Shown: positions 1 through 13,200 of the stretch, one piece after another
Layout: the number at the start of each line of letters is the position of its first letter
Position numbering within the stretch: the first letter of the stretch is position 1
DNA from: Embiotoca jacksoni
Lineage: Eukaryota; Chordata; Actinopteri; Embiotocidae
Reading direction: 5' to 3'
DNA length: 64,000 bases
Assembly: GCA_022577435.1 (NCBI GenBank)
Contig: JAKOON010000005.1
Coordinates: forward strand, 11,001,224 to 11,065,223
Program-made: the position numbers and the translations under genes
Notes under the pieces: model-generated
The model's input: only the letters and a program-made list of their open reading frames with translations
Database searches by the model: none
What the model was told of the DNA's origin: nothing

Positions 1-1529
1 TGTGTTCACTTCACACACCCATACTCATTTAACAGAGTAAGTGAAACCTTGTTTTTTTTTTTAGAAATATTGTAAATTTGGACCAAAAGCTCAGCTTGAT
101 TTAGATTACAGGATATGTAAATGCTAAATAACCACTTTCACTACCTTTTAGATTAAAACACCAAGCTTGCAGCGAGTCTGGCATCCAACTCAGCTGGGAT
201 GCCTGTGTTTGGTGCCATTTGGCAACCACTGGATTATTTAAATGCCCTGATGAATACATAGCCCCTGGGCCAGACTGCTCAAACTGAACACTGAGTGTGC
301 TCTGACATGCTCAGCATACACTAATGGGACTTCTGACAGTACTGTGCATTCATCCTACAAAAACCCCGGCACAGTGCCAGAGGGGACCAGTGGCTGGGTG
401 TGAATGTAGTACACTGGCTGAAGATCTAGAAATGAAAGGCCACAGGTCTGACTGGTGCAACATCTAATGTGTCCATCAGCGGCCACTTATACTGTCAAAC
501 TGTCGTTGGGCGACACAAAGAGCTCCTTCCTGCTCATTTGTTACAAATTACAGTATTTTTGACTGGAGCAACAGCTGCAGTAAATTTCCTAAATAGAATG
601 GATTTACATCTCATCTCGATTTTCAAGAAGCTCAGTGGCTGTGTGAATTTAAGCGTGACTCTGAACCCCTGTGCGCTTAGCTGAAGCTGGAGAAGATCCA
701 CGGCTATGTGACTGCCGTGTAAAACACGTCAGGAATCAGCAACTTGCACGCATGCAGTGGCACGAGACACCGACTCGCGCTGCAGTGTTGATCGCTCGGG
801 TGCTGTCCATGGTGCTGAAACACACAAAAAAAATTTGTTAAAACGGGACGTACATTTGCACAAAACTCAGCGGAAACGCGGCCAATCTATTTGAATCTGA
901 CGCCAAATATGGTCCACGAAGCAACACATGCTTCACAGTGGACACAGCTGTCTCGGATCCCCTCGGAGATGCCAGTGTTGTTGCCCTATGGAGCACAAGA
1001 GGCATCTCATTGATTATGGTTATTTTGGAAAATGTCAGTAGAGCAGTGTAGGCCGAATATGTTGACCTTTTAAGATGGAACTCCGTTCAACGCAATTGCA
1101 GAACAATGCAATTCAGGAAACAATATTGATCGTGATTTGTTGCAGATCTAAAATCCGTATTTATTTTCATTTAGAAAAAAAAATAAGGCTAAATATTACA
1201 AATAATCTCCTATACTTCGACACCATGCGCATGGTATCATGTAACGGTTTGAATAGCTTGTCTAAAATCCCAAAACTAGACTTTTTTTTTTCTCTGTCTT
1301 TGTAAAATATGGAATTCTCCAGAGAAAAAAAGGAGGACAACTGAAATTGACTTTATGGGGTTTTTTTGTGTCTTGAAAGCCCAATTGATTACGACCTCAA
1401 CGGAAAGCATGCCACCTCATTTAAGATATTTGTGTAACAGGAGGAACCGCACAGACAAGAATTAACTTGAGCTTCTGGTCAGCCGCTTGGTTAGACTATT
1501 ACGCATTGATCAACCCCCCCTACAACCCC

Positions 1530-1623
<94 letters not shown>

Positions 1624-2438
1624 GAAGCAGCAGAGGAATTTGTGGGTGCAGATAGGACCACTCCTCTCTCTGCCTCTCTGCATACGATTTTCTCTCCTCT
1701 CTCCACAGTCGGGGCTCGGTGGAGAGGAAGGGGGAGGGTGGTCTTGCAGTCGACGAGAGGAACAGGAGTTTATTGAGGAGTAGCTGCAACGGGAGGAAAA
1801 AAAAAAAACCTATGCACATGAGCCTTGCGGATGGTGAGAGGAGGGGAAAAAGACAGGATCGCGCGCGGACAAATGACCCCTCTCTGCTGTGAAACTGCCT
1901 CTTGAATTGTTTAACTTGTTGATGCAACGTTATCGTAGCTTGTTTTTTCCTCTATCGTCTGGCTGCAGTGACAAATAGATGGGTGGCGGAATCGCAAGTA
2001 TTCTCTTCCGAGGATAGGTATTTTTATTGAACTCATCGCGGATGCAGTTTGAAGAGCAACCTTCTCTAAGGTGGGTGTTTTTCTTTGACTTCGATTTTTT
2101 TTATTTTTTTTTATTGAAAGAAAAACACATTCCGGGTTATTGATGGGTGCAGATTTCGAAATCCAATTCATATATTCTGCCGCAAAGTGGGCTCCTATTA
2201 CTGAACAGTTACCCTGTGGATGAGGCTTGAGAGTGATACTTAACAGTGCTATGCGCATTATCAGTATAAGTAAATGAGCTCGTGCGTTTTCTTGTCACAT
2301 TCTGTTAAGCCGAGGTGCTTTCAGAAGCCTCTAACCATCAGTGTCTCTGTCTGCTGTTCTTCCTGCAGATGCAATTCATCTCTGAGCCATAGCACTGTGA
2401 CAAACGGAGCAGGGTCGTATTAAACGCTATAGGTCAGC
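1..2438. other. Upstream region and probable 5' UTR of kcnd2
   Basis: No supported coding sequence. It contains a 14-bp palindrome at 1222-1235, a long (CA)n tract at 1533-1621, and a purine-rich, more GC-rich stretch at about 1690-1900. A pyrimidine-rich acceptor-like site ending at 2368 (cttcctgcag) leaves open a spliced 5' UTR, but no donor can be assigned with confidence. Confidence 0.5.
1533..1621. repeat. (AC)n microsatellite, about 44 units
   Basis: Uninterrupted AC dinucleotide run. The apparent open frames across it on both strands are poly-TH and poly-CV artefacts. Confidence 0.98.
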
Positions 2439-3550
2439 ATGGCAGCAGGTGTAGCGGCGTGGCTTCCTTTCGCCCGAGCAGCAGCCATAGGATGGATGCC
2501 CGTGGCGAGCACCCCGATGCCCATCCCTCCTCAAGACAAGAGGAAAGCCCAGGACGGACTCATCATCCTCAACGTGAGTGGGTCCAAGTTTCAGACGTGG
2601 CGAACCACTTTGGAGAGGTACCCGGACACTTTGCTGGGGAGCACGGAGAGAGACTTCTTTTTCCACGAGGAGACGAACGAGTACTTTTTCGACCGTGACC
2701 CTGACATCTTCCGACACATCCTCAATTTTTACCGCACGGGGAAACTACACTATCCACGCCAAGAATGCATTTCTGCGTACGACGAGGAGCTCGCTTTCTT
2801 TGGCATCATCCCCGAAATCATTGGGGACTGCTGTTACGAGGAGTACAAAGACCGAAGGCGCGAAAATGTAGAGAGGCTTCAAGATGACGAGGAGATGGAC
2901 CAGAGCAATGACGTCACGCCGGTGAACCTGTCGTCCCGGGAGTACCTGTGGCGGGCTTTTGAAAACCCTCACACCAGCACTTTAGCGCTGGTCTTCTACT
3001 ATGTCACAGGATTCTTCATAGCCATATCAGTGATGGCCAATGTGGTGGAGACGGTTCCGTGTGGGACTTTGCCCAACAGGTCAAAGGAGATGTCCTGTGG
3101 AGATCGTTACGCACTGGCCTTCTTTTGTTTAGACACTGCGTGCGTCATGATATTCACTGTTGAGTATCTCCTCCGTTTAATCGCAGCACCCAGCCGCTAC
3201 AAGTTTATGAAAAGTGTGATGAGCGTCATTGACGTGGTCGCCATCATGCCTTACTACATCGGCCTGGTGATGACCGATAATGACCAGGTGAGCGGTGCTT
3301 TCGTCACCCTGAGAGTTTTCCGAGTCTTTCGGATTTTCAAGTTCTCCCGGCACTCCGCCGGGCTGCGCATCCTGGGCTACACCTTGAAGAGCTGCGCCTC
3401 CGAGCTGGGCTTCCTTCTATTCTCCCTCACCATGGCCATCATTATCTTTGCAACGGTCATGTTTTATGCAGAGAAAGGCTCCACAGCCAGCAAGTTCACC
3501 AGTATCCCCGCAGCGTTTTGGTACACCATTGTCACCATGACAACACTGGG
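2439..3550 (+). CDS. kcnd2: kcnd2 coding exon 1 (N-terminus to pore helix)
   Basis: Encodes residues 1-370 plus two bases of the codon for G371. The donor is gtaggt at 3551. This exon holds the whole T1 domain, S1-S5 and the pore helix up to TMTTL, as in other Kv4 genes. The reading frame closes at TAG only because it runs into the intron. Confidence 0.95.
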
Positions 3551-4193
3551 GTAGGTGGCTGCATATGTTCATAAAACCTTAAAGCTTCTTCAGCACATCA
3601 TAAATCACCGCCCGGGTATATGAAACCTCCATGTTTATTGTGAATGAGATGCAAAATAAGTCCCCGATTGCTTAATGACGACAACAGTCTAATGAACGAA
3701 TTACTGCTTCATAATTTTGCTCACTCCTGAAGAGCAGGTTCGTTTGCTCTTAGATCCTAATTTGCACAAATTGGTTGGCCATTGTTTAAGCTGATTGTGG
3801 CGCGGCCACAGGTGTGCATCTGTCGGGCATATTAAGGGCTCCGAGCCCCGCTCAGCAAATCCGAGGGCAGGAACGAGCTGCTTTATTGAAAGCGTCTGTG
3901 CGCAATCAATTGCTTATCAACGAGCCCACACCTCGCAAGCATCCATCACCGTGTTGAAGGTTAAGCCTCGTCCCTTGCCCGTTTTCAAGGGTCTTCATTG
4001 TGCTGGTTTTTTTTGGAGAGGGTTGTAAACATCCCAGGATATTATATTAGAACACAGGACAAAGGATGGCTCCTAACTAGCCAAGACACCGCATACCGCA
4101 TTTATAAGCCAAACAGAGGCAAGAGCGGTGATTAAATTGAAGCCAAAGTACTGTGCAAAATGTATAGGCTACGCGCACACACGCACACGCACG

Positions 4194-4228
<35 letters not shown>

Positions 4229-7200
4229 TTCCTCTCCTCTCCCAGCACCGCCTCCTCTCTGCCTCTCATTCATTCTCTCTCGCAGCTCCTCTCTCCTCCT
4301 TTCAGCGAGGTACAGTAAATATTTGAGTGCTAATTTCATGCTCATGAACAACGTCAGCTGTACTATGTGCTGATGTAGCATAAATTAATTAAACACCGTT
4401 AAGACGATTACATAAAATTAATTCGCATTGATGAGCGCGTTCAACCGCTCAGCTGCTCGGAGTGGGTTGTCATTATTGTTGTTATTATTACCATTATTCA
4501 CTCCAGATCCCTGTAACGACGTGCTTTCCAAGGTGCTACAACTTTTGACACTGAGACCGTTTGGTTGCCAATTGGTTTTTTTTTTTTAAATTTTTTTTTG
4601 TATTATTCGTTCAAATAAATCAACAAATTTGGGAGTTTTTAAATTATACGAAATAATAATCAGAGCATTTCTGATTTGTGTGTAAAAGGCTTCCTCTTCA
4701 TTACTGCTGCACGTATATCGACCCACTCAGCCAGCGTTAGTCCTCACGTCCTCCTCTCCACCGATGGTACAGAAATGAGGTCCTGTTGATATAACGCTGC
4801 GTTTTAATTTCAAAGTCATAACGTCGCGAATCAACCATTGTAAAACAAAAATGCTGCTGGCTGTGTGTGTGCTTGTGTGCGTTTTTGTTTGTGTTTGCAG
4901 TTGTGTATGAGTGTAAATGAATTGCAGTATGTGTACAAGTGTGTGCTTGAGATGTGTCAGGCAAAAAAAATACTGTGAATATAAAGTTTGAATGTGATCT
5001 TGTCTGCATGCAGGATCTTCACAATACAAACAAACTGATCCAACAATCCTCCCTCTTTTTGTCTTTCCTCACATCTGCATTGATGCAGCCGCTCTGCACC
5101 TGGTACCTCACAGCTCTGCAGGCAGCATATGTTATTATTATTAATATTTAAAATATTGTCTGTCTTGCTAACTTCTCTCTGTCTGCTCTCATGCGGTGGA
5201 TGACACTGAGCTGTGGATTTCCTGTCTTCTTAATGGCATACAGCGCTTCCCCCTGAGCTTTCTCAATACCAGTCGAACTAGCACTCACCCTCGAAATGAC
5301 CAATGAGAGCGTAATTATATGCACGATCTGGTGATTGAAGCTGCCACCTCAAATGTGATGCTGCATTGGCCATGCTTTCCATTTCGATTCAAAGCGCAGA
5401 TGAGAGATGGGTTGTGTAAGAGGGTGCATTATTTATCTTTGGGGAGCAACAAAGATATTACTGCATTCAGCTCGAAGTCCCCTTTGTGTTGCTCAAGATG
5501 GACTTGAAAAAGATGTTTTGCCGTGCGAGAACAAAACTGAAATGTCCTTGGTAATGGGGACGTCTCTGTCACTCCATTGTGAACCATGACAGCCTGGCTG
5601 ACAGATTTGCAACCTGAACTGAAGCCTTATAGTGGTGCAGAATGCTGCATAGTGGACCACCGAGGGAGAGGCTGAATACCCATCACTGAAAGACAAAGTC
5701 GTCCCTTTTTTACGATCCGTCATTGTCTTGAGGTGTGCTTTTAAAAATATATATCCTAAACAAGCCTGTAGAGCTGAATCATGATTGTCATTATCTACAG
5801 ATACATTGGAAAGAGGAAAACAACTGTTGTAGCCTACTCTCCGCCAGTAACCTTCAAATGCTTATCTTATCAGGGGAAATGAGGTATTCCGACGGTTTGT
5901 TTGGGAACCGGGCGTGCAGAAAAATTGATCCATGTCTAACAAATAGTTATTTAGGCCGATATGAATGGGGTAGTCTTTTCATTCGGCGGCAAATAAGCTC
6001 TTTAAAGACTAGTGGGGGCGCTATTGGCTGGAACCTCCATTTGAAGCCTTTGAAAGCATTTGATTTCATTCTGATAGTCAATGATGCTTTATGCCTGCAT
6101 GCTATCGTGATGCCTTTCCACTACATATATTTTCAATTTCCCTGACTCGCACCCTGTGGAAGTAAAGACAGTGCCGTGTGTTCTCTCCCCTGCTGATGGC
6201 CCATTGATTGTGCTTAAGCAGACGTGCAGACATTGGGAGAGCAGGGGCTCCTGTTCAGAGGCACTTGGCAGGCAGCCTGAATGAAAGGAAAGGGTGCCTA
6301 GAGACCAGCGGAGAATCAATAGCTCTGTGCAGCTGCGTGTCATGCCTCTGTGTGTCTACTGCTCTGTGCCACCAAACACAGGACAAGACCCACTTATCCC
6401 TTCTTATTTATTGAGCCCAATCTCTGTGGCTGCTTTTGGATACCCAACAAAGAGGAATCTGCTTCTGTCAGAATGCTCTTGGTAAGATCTTCAAGAATTG
6501 GGTGACTGGGTGTAAAATATGAGATTATTATCTGCGGGGCTGTGCTTTGCAGTATCTCTGAAAACGGCGATAAAGTCTGAGAGTATAATTTTGTGACTGG
6601 ATTTAACATTGGCCATTTAAGGCAGCAATAGATTCCAATGTAAAGATGGCGATTCACTTATTAGGCTGGAATCAGATGTTGCAGTGTTTTCTTGCTCTTA
6701 TTTTTTCGAAATGATCCACATGGTCGAAGTGAATTAGCTGCAGAGGGAGTTTTTGGTGTTTCAGATCTTTTAAGTGATTTAAGGTGTAATGGAGTGCACT
6801 GCTGAGAGCAGCTGTGAAAACGGTGCAAGTCAAGCGCAACCCACAAGGGATGAGGAGTGTGGAGGACAGGGCTTAGTCTGGCAGAGAGACACACATGTTC
6901 CTCTGGACACAGACCGACATTACCTTTGATAGACACGATAGGTCTCGGCTCTGACACAAACAAGCTCTTTTCCAAAGTGCACACAATTTTTCCTCCCTTT
7001 CCTCACTTCAGGATCCTTTTTTTCAGTTCAGTTCAGTTTAGTTTTAGTTCCAATAATGGAGAAAGGATCATTGTAATTCGTGATTTATTTGTGACATTTA
7101 CTATTGCCCCATGGTGCAACAAACATGCCTGTACACAGCCACTAAACAGATGCAAAATTTATCACCATGTCATTTGTCTGTGCTGCAGCTCCACCCACCA

Positions 7201-10200
7201 AATACAACTGAAAAGGCTTGACAAGTGAGCCCTATAAACCTCTCAGCATAGGATTTATAAGACAGAGGAAGCAAGGTTAACAGACACGAGGGTCACTGTA
7301 GGGCCCATAAACCACCAGAAGTATAACCATTATCATGCTTGCCAGTTTTGACACCTCAGCCCCATGGCAATCAAAGTCTACAATGCAAAGCATTAACTTC
7401 ATGGTTCAATGTGGTGCAGAGCAAAGCTTTTTGAAGTCCAAGCCCTTCACTGCATGTCAAATGTAATTGAAAAATGTACAGGAACAATATGGAGGGTCTT
7501 TTACTTTATCCGTAGTCAAAAGATAACAAATGCATTCTTGATGATGTAGTCGTTGTGCGTTGGATAGGTTACCATGCCCGGCAGGCAATGCAGAGAATCT
7601 TCTCCCTTGTTTTTCTTCCTACTGAGAACGACAGTCAGCTAGAACATTTGGTGTGTTTGATTATGTAGCGCAATGGGTGTAATTTTTTGTGTTCAGTGGA
7701 ATACATTACACCACTTGGCGTTGTGTATGTTATGCACATTATGAAAATCAGCAATCCATTATGAGTGAAGTGATGTATTGCTGTGTAAAACAGAAGTGGC
7801 TAATGTGAGATGTGTAGGCTGCCATTAGCCTGTAGGCTCACAGCGCCCCTCCAGGTGCTTTATTGGGGAGGAGAGGTGATGTTAATATGAGGCTGGTATA
7901 ATGGTCTTGAAGTGACAGGTGACTTAATGAGAGGAACCTGGCACTGAAATGTGTTCTGTACGAGCTCCTTTCTGCCCATGCAAATGACTGAGACAGAGGA
8001 GTGAGAGCGTGGGGCGGTAACAGGCAGCCTTCTTCACAGGAGATTAAGATCATTGTGAAAGAAAGAAAGAAAAAAAAAGACAGAAATGCAGTTTTTTTTC
8101 TGCTAAATAGAAAATACACAAGCTCCTGCGTTTTCTTCATCCTCTTTGTTTGCTGCAACAGTTTCACAACGGCAGTTAGAGCTTTGAAAGGGTGTTATGG
8201 AGGTGTGAGTAGAGTGATTGATTAACATTTTATGGGCATTCACATGTTACAGATTTATTACATCACATTTGTCTGATCTTCTATAGGTGGAAACTTCAAA
8301 GATTTGTATATGCACCTTAAATTCGATTTAATGATATTATTATATTTTTTTCCCTGGAAAATACAATGTCAGAAAGAAAATGTATTTGCGGTCAGTCAAC
8401 CCTGAACCGAAAAACAGATTATGGCCAGCTGGAAGGTTGATGTGAGGTTACTGTGTATGTGAACTGACTCTAAAAGCAGGCATGCGTCACTGCGGATGGT
8501 CAGATTGATAAATAATCTATATGGCAAGGACAAAATGGCTGTCCCCCCATTTGATTCGATTTCTTTGACAACCCGTCTTCGAGGCAGCACCAATAACACT
8601 CCTTCCACGTGGGGGATTTTCATTAATTCACTCTGTATGTGCTACATTAAGTGGGGAAATAGACTAGCATGTTCTGCACTTGGGCCTGGGTAACGTAGTG
8701 TGAGGATGTAAAATATGGCACCAGTGTTTTTCCCTCTGCTCAGCATTTTTATCTTCTTTCTATTGCGAGCAACGTCAAAGATTAATGGAATTTTCCGGAA
8801 CAAGATTAAAGTTACTCAGAATGAATGCGGCATCACTGCATTAGGAAATAAGGAGATATGTGAGAAAACACATCACCTCGATTTCATTGTTGTTAGAAAG
8901 CATTTGCTCTGCCTGGCTCCACTTCCATCCAATCTAACGGCCCAGAAACCCTGACCCATCTTGATTGAATGAATGAAATGAGGAAATATTGCCTCTTATG
9001 TGACTGTGTCCTATCTCGAAAGTTGATATGTTGTAAAAGATATCGAATGTAAAGTGAATGCCACAAGATCAGTGGATCAAATAGTGTGCAAATGATAAAC
9101 CCAAGTTGAACAGCTATCTCCTCCTTTAGTGCTGCATGGCTTATTTACATACTCAGCATTTACATACAGATGAAAACGGCTCGTCTGGTCATGAAGATTG
9201 GTATGCAGACACACATAATGCCTCCTCATCACTTTGTTAAAATGTACAACCGTGTTTTAAATGCAGTCGCTGGAGGTTTAGTTCTGATTACACTGTGCTT
9301 AGCATTGGATCAATTCAGTTATCATATCTGGATCAATAAAGATGCGTTCTGCAAAGATATATTTAAGAGACGCAAACACACGAATGCAACACCAGAAAAT
9401 GTGGTTTTGATATGACACTGTGTCACACCGGGGACAAAATCACCAATATCAGTCCTTTCATGATAAATGTGGTGATATCAAACGAAGTAATGTAAGATGC
9501 AGCGGAGGACTATGTGTCATGACTGATGAGGTGAATATATTTCTGAATATATTTTCAACATCACCAAAATTACACATTTATTTTTTTCTATTTTTTGTTG
9601 TACATTGACTCTCATGCAATATCAAATGTAAGTAAGTTATTAATGGCAAACAACAAAACAAAAACGACTTTGTTTTTCCATTTTCAATTTGTATTGATCC
9701 CACTGATGCACATATTGATACCCAAAACAAGACTTAGTGTTCGTAATATTAGTCCCTTGGGTATTTTTTTTTTAATGTCACTTGAGTGTTGTCAAATTGG
9801 TCAATATGTTTCTGGATTTAAATGTTTTATTTGTTTGCAGAGTTTTTTTTTATTTGTCTTAAAGTGTGAGCCTTCTAAATGATGAAAGCCTTGAAGACTA
9901 CAGAGCACTGAACTGTACTGCTCCCTTTTTTTACAGGATAGTTTGTCTGTTTTCCTTCCTGCAATCGTTTCATCACTGTGTCTGGCCAACAAACACCATA
10001 AAACCACATGCGGTTTTTAAAACAAATTAAGAAAAGAGATGTCAACGTGTTGATCAGTGAACCTGAGAGGAGCTGGTTTTTGTCACGTTTGGTCAGAGCC
10101 ATGCGAGCTGTTTCAACCTGTTTCCATTCTTTACACTCGGCTAAGCTAACCAGCTCCAGACTTCTCATCTGAGACCTTCTTCCCAAGAATTATGACAGCA

Positions 10201-13200
10201 TCAGTCATTTCACTCAGGGCCACTAAACAAGAGAGAGAGAGCATTGTCTTCATTTTTAAGACAACGACCACAATCATTCTCAAACTTTAAAAAAGTAGTC
10301 ATTTTGACCCAAACCTCAATGTTCCTTTAACTGTATTTAAGTGTTTATATCTTCACAAAAGTATAACTTTCCAATTGCGAATCCAAGTCTTTTTTTTGTC
10401 TCTAAATCATAGCATTGCCACATAATAAAACTGATTTATTTAAAAGACACAGACAAATGATATTGTCCTGCTGATAGATGCATCAGCAAATATGAACGAC
10501 AGAAATAGACAGAAATGCAATCTTCTTGAGGGTATGGACCACAGACTGTAAATGAAAGTGGACATAGCTTTCGGGTCTGAAAAATTAGGTCAATGCAGAA
10601 GTGCCTAAAGTACAATACCACTGAGGGCCACTAGGAGTTGACTCCAAAAAGGTTCTGGCTCCATAGACTCCCATTCAACTCTTAAATACAAAGTCAATAA
10701 ATTTTTTCCACAAGTTATTGTAGTTTCATCTGGTAAAATCACTCTTTATTATAAGTTTTTGGTCAGTCCATCTGAAAATAATCCCATCATTAGTTGGATA
10801 TTGGGCCTGAAAAAACTGGATGTTTGGGGACGTGTCTGTTTAATTGACAAGCCTGTGGTGCAGTCAGGTTTCTGCTATCGGTGAGCGGGGCGTATTATTG
10901 TCAGGTTTCCAATCAGATAGAGTCAGATCCATCGGTTGCTCCTCCCCAGCTCATCCAAATCACTTCTGGCTCAAAACTGACTGTCATGCATTGGCATTAA
11001 GAAAAAAGTCACTTAAACTTTAGAGTTTAATGCATGCAAGTAATTGGTCTTGCACTTGTTGTTTTTGTATAGCTTTTGAACTTATCAAGTAAGCTGCCTT
11101 TGTTTCCATGGTGAGCTCTAACATTTTTAATGTCCACTATGCCTACTATTACATTACTCCCAACACTGGCATGTAATGAATGCTGGCTAAGAGAGAAGCA
11201 GTTGTTCTTTTATTTTTAGACTCCACTGTTGCTGTGGTAAATACTGTTCATTATGATGCATTTCGCAGATGCTAACCAGCCTTTGCCCCGTCCTTGACCT
11301 CGAAATCCAGTTTTGCAACACATGAAAAAGGGATGAAAAAGTTGTGACGAATGTGGTGATGGTTTCACCCACCAGTGCGAGGAGTTTGGGAATGGCGTGT
11401 TGCTCTTTCCACCGATTATTTCTCTCAGGCGCATGGGACAGCATAGCAAACACAATATCTTGAAATGGTGCCAGCTTTTATAATGCCAGAGTGTGAGTAT
11501 CCCTCCCCCTGACATTTGTCTCTTTATCAAAAACACCCCTCAGCCAACAAGCTAACATCTGTGATCAGCAGAGATTCAGAGATTATAGCTAACAGCAATC
11601 ACCAGTCTGCTGTGTGAACCAAACAGAAACAAAAGAATTCAAAGATTGATGTGGCTTGTGCCTTTCTGACACCTCATTTGAGGAGTGATAGGATTTAACT
11701 GAAGATACAGTTTTAAAAGGAAAGCTGCTCTGATTTTAAAGCCTCTCAGCAAAAGGTGAAATGGGAGAAATCCATTCATTTGACAGTTACCCTAGTTTTG
11801 AAAGTACCTTCCTTGAAATGCTGCGTAGCATACATTCATTTCACAGAGACAGACTTTCATTGTATAACAACGTGTTATGTTTACACCGGTGACTGTCTTG
11901 TATCCTGTGAGAGCGTGGAAATCAATACAGACTTTCATGTCCAAGAGACAAACAGAAGGCACAGCTCGTCATTAGATTCAGAGAGAACAATGAAACTTTG
12001 ATACAAATACATTAATTGAAACTTTGTTTACAGCCATTCATAATACCTGAACACGAGCAGATTCGTGGCAAAGTCATGAATATTGATTCAGCCTGTTATG
12101 TCAGCTTGAAGCCTTGTTTTACTCGTCATGAACCATCTCATTTTTTTTGTTGGAACTGAGGAATTTTGTGCAAATTTACAGCGCCGGAATGCCACAATAA
12201 AAGCTTCTCATGATCAATACTGATCCCACTTGAATGAAATCCATAGTAGTCTCTGTAAAAAAAAAAGTATACAGAGCTCTGTAAAACGCACAAGTGTGGC
12301 TTTGAATCGAGCTGCCCATACTAGCCACTGTTAACCCAGTTTCATTGTTGAGTCTTTGCCACAGGCTCCATAGATTATTAGTTTCAGTATGCGGTATGAA
12401 TGATAAGAGGCTATGTCCCATTTCAGTTTAGGTATAAAGAGCTTCCTCCTGTCTGCCTGGCAGGGTGGTCCTGCTGAGATGAGGGATGTCAGCCTGTCAC
12501 CCTGACGCATGGCAGCTGTTTCCTGCCTGCCCCAGCTTCTATAAATAGCCAAATATATCACCTAATGTAGGCCATTTGGTCAAACAGAAACTAAACAGGG
12601 CATGTGCTCTGGGGCTATATTTTTCTCTTTCACCTCAAACTAATTTCTCATGTACAGGTGTGTCATCAATGCAGCCTTAATATTTTCTATCTTCTTTAAC
12701 TGTCTCCATGCAGTCTCACATGGATTGATGACATATTAAGTGGTGATCCTATAGTGCCATTATTTTATGTCAAGTTGAAACCTTCACACATCTTCAGCAG
12801 ATCATTTTAGCTGATCTAATGCAAGTGCAAGAGTCCTTATAAGATAAATAGTATAAATTATTAGCTATCATTCTGCTATCGATCATTTTAGATGGGAGAC
12901 TGTAAGGAAAAAAAAAAAGCCAGTTACTACCAAATAGTTACTTCTTAGGTCCCTGTATCCTGGTAGTGATGACAGTAAATAAACTATTCCAATAATAAAA
13001 AATAAAAAAAAAATGGCATTGTTTTTTAGTTTTGTGTGATTGTTTTGTGTTTGTTGCTTGTTCTGATCAAAATTTCAATCACATATAACCCTATGGTGCA
13101 ATTAAATTACCACAAACTATGGTCTTAAAAAAGTACCGCAGTGTTAAATCAACACTTTAGTGTCATAGCCTCAAGAATTGAGCTTTAAATCTTCAGAAAG

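Noticed and set aside
1487..1927. Long open frames across the (CA)n tract on both strands
   Set aside because: Poly-Thr-His and poly-Cys-Val translations of a dinucleotide repeat; no conserved flanks.
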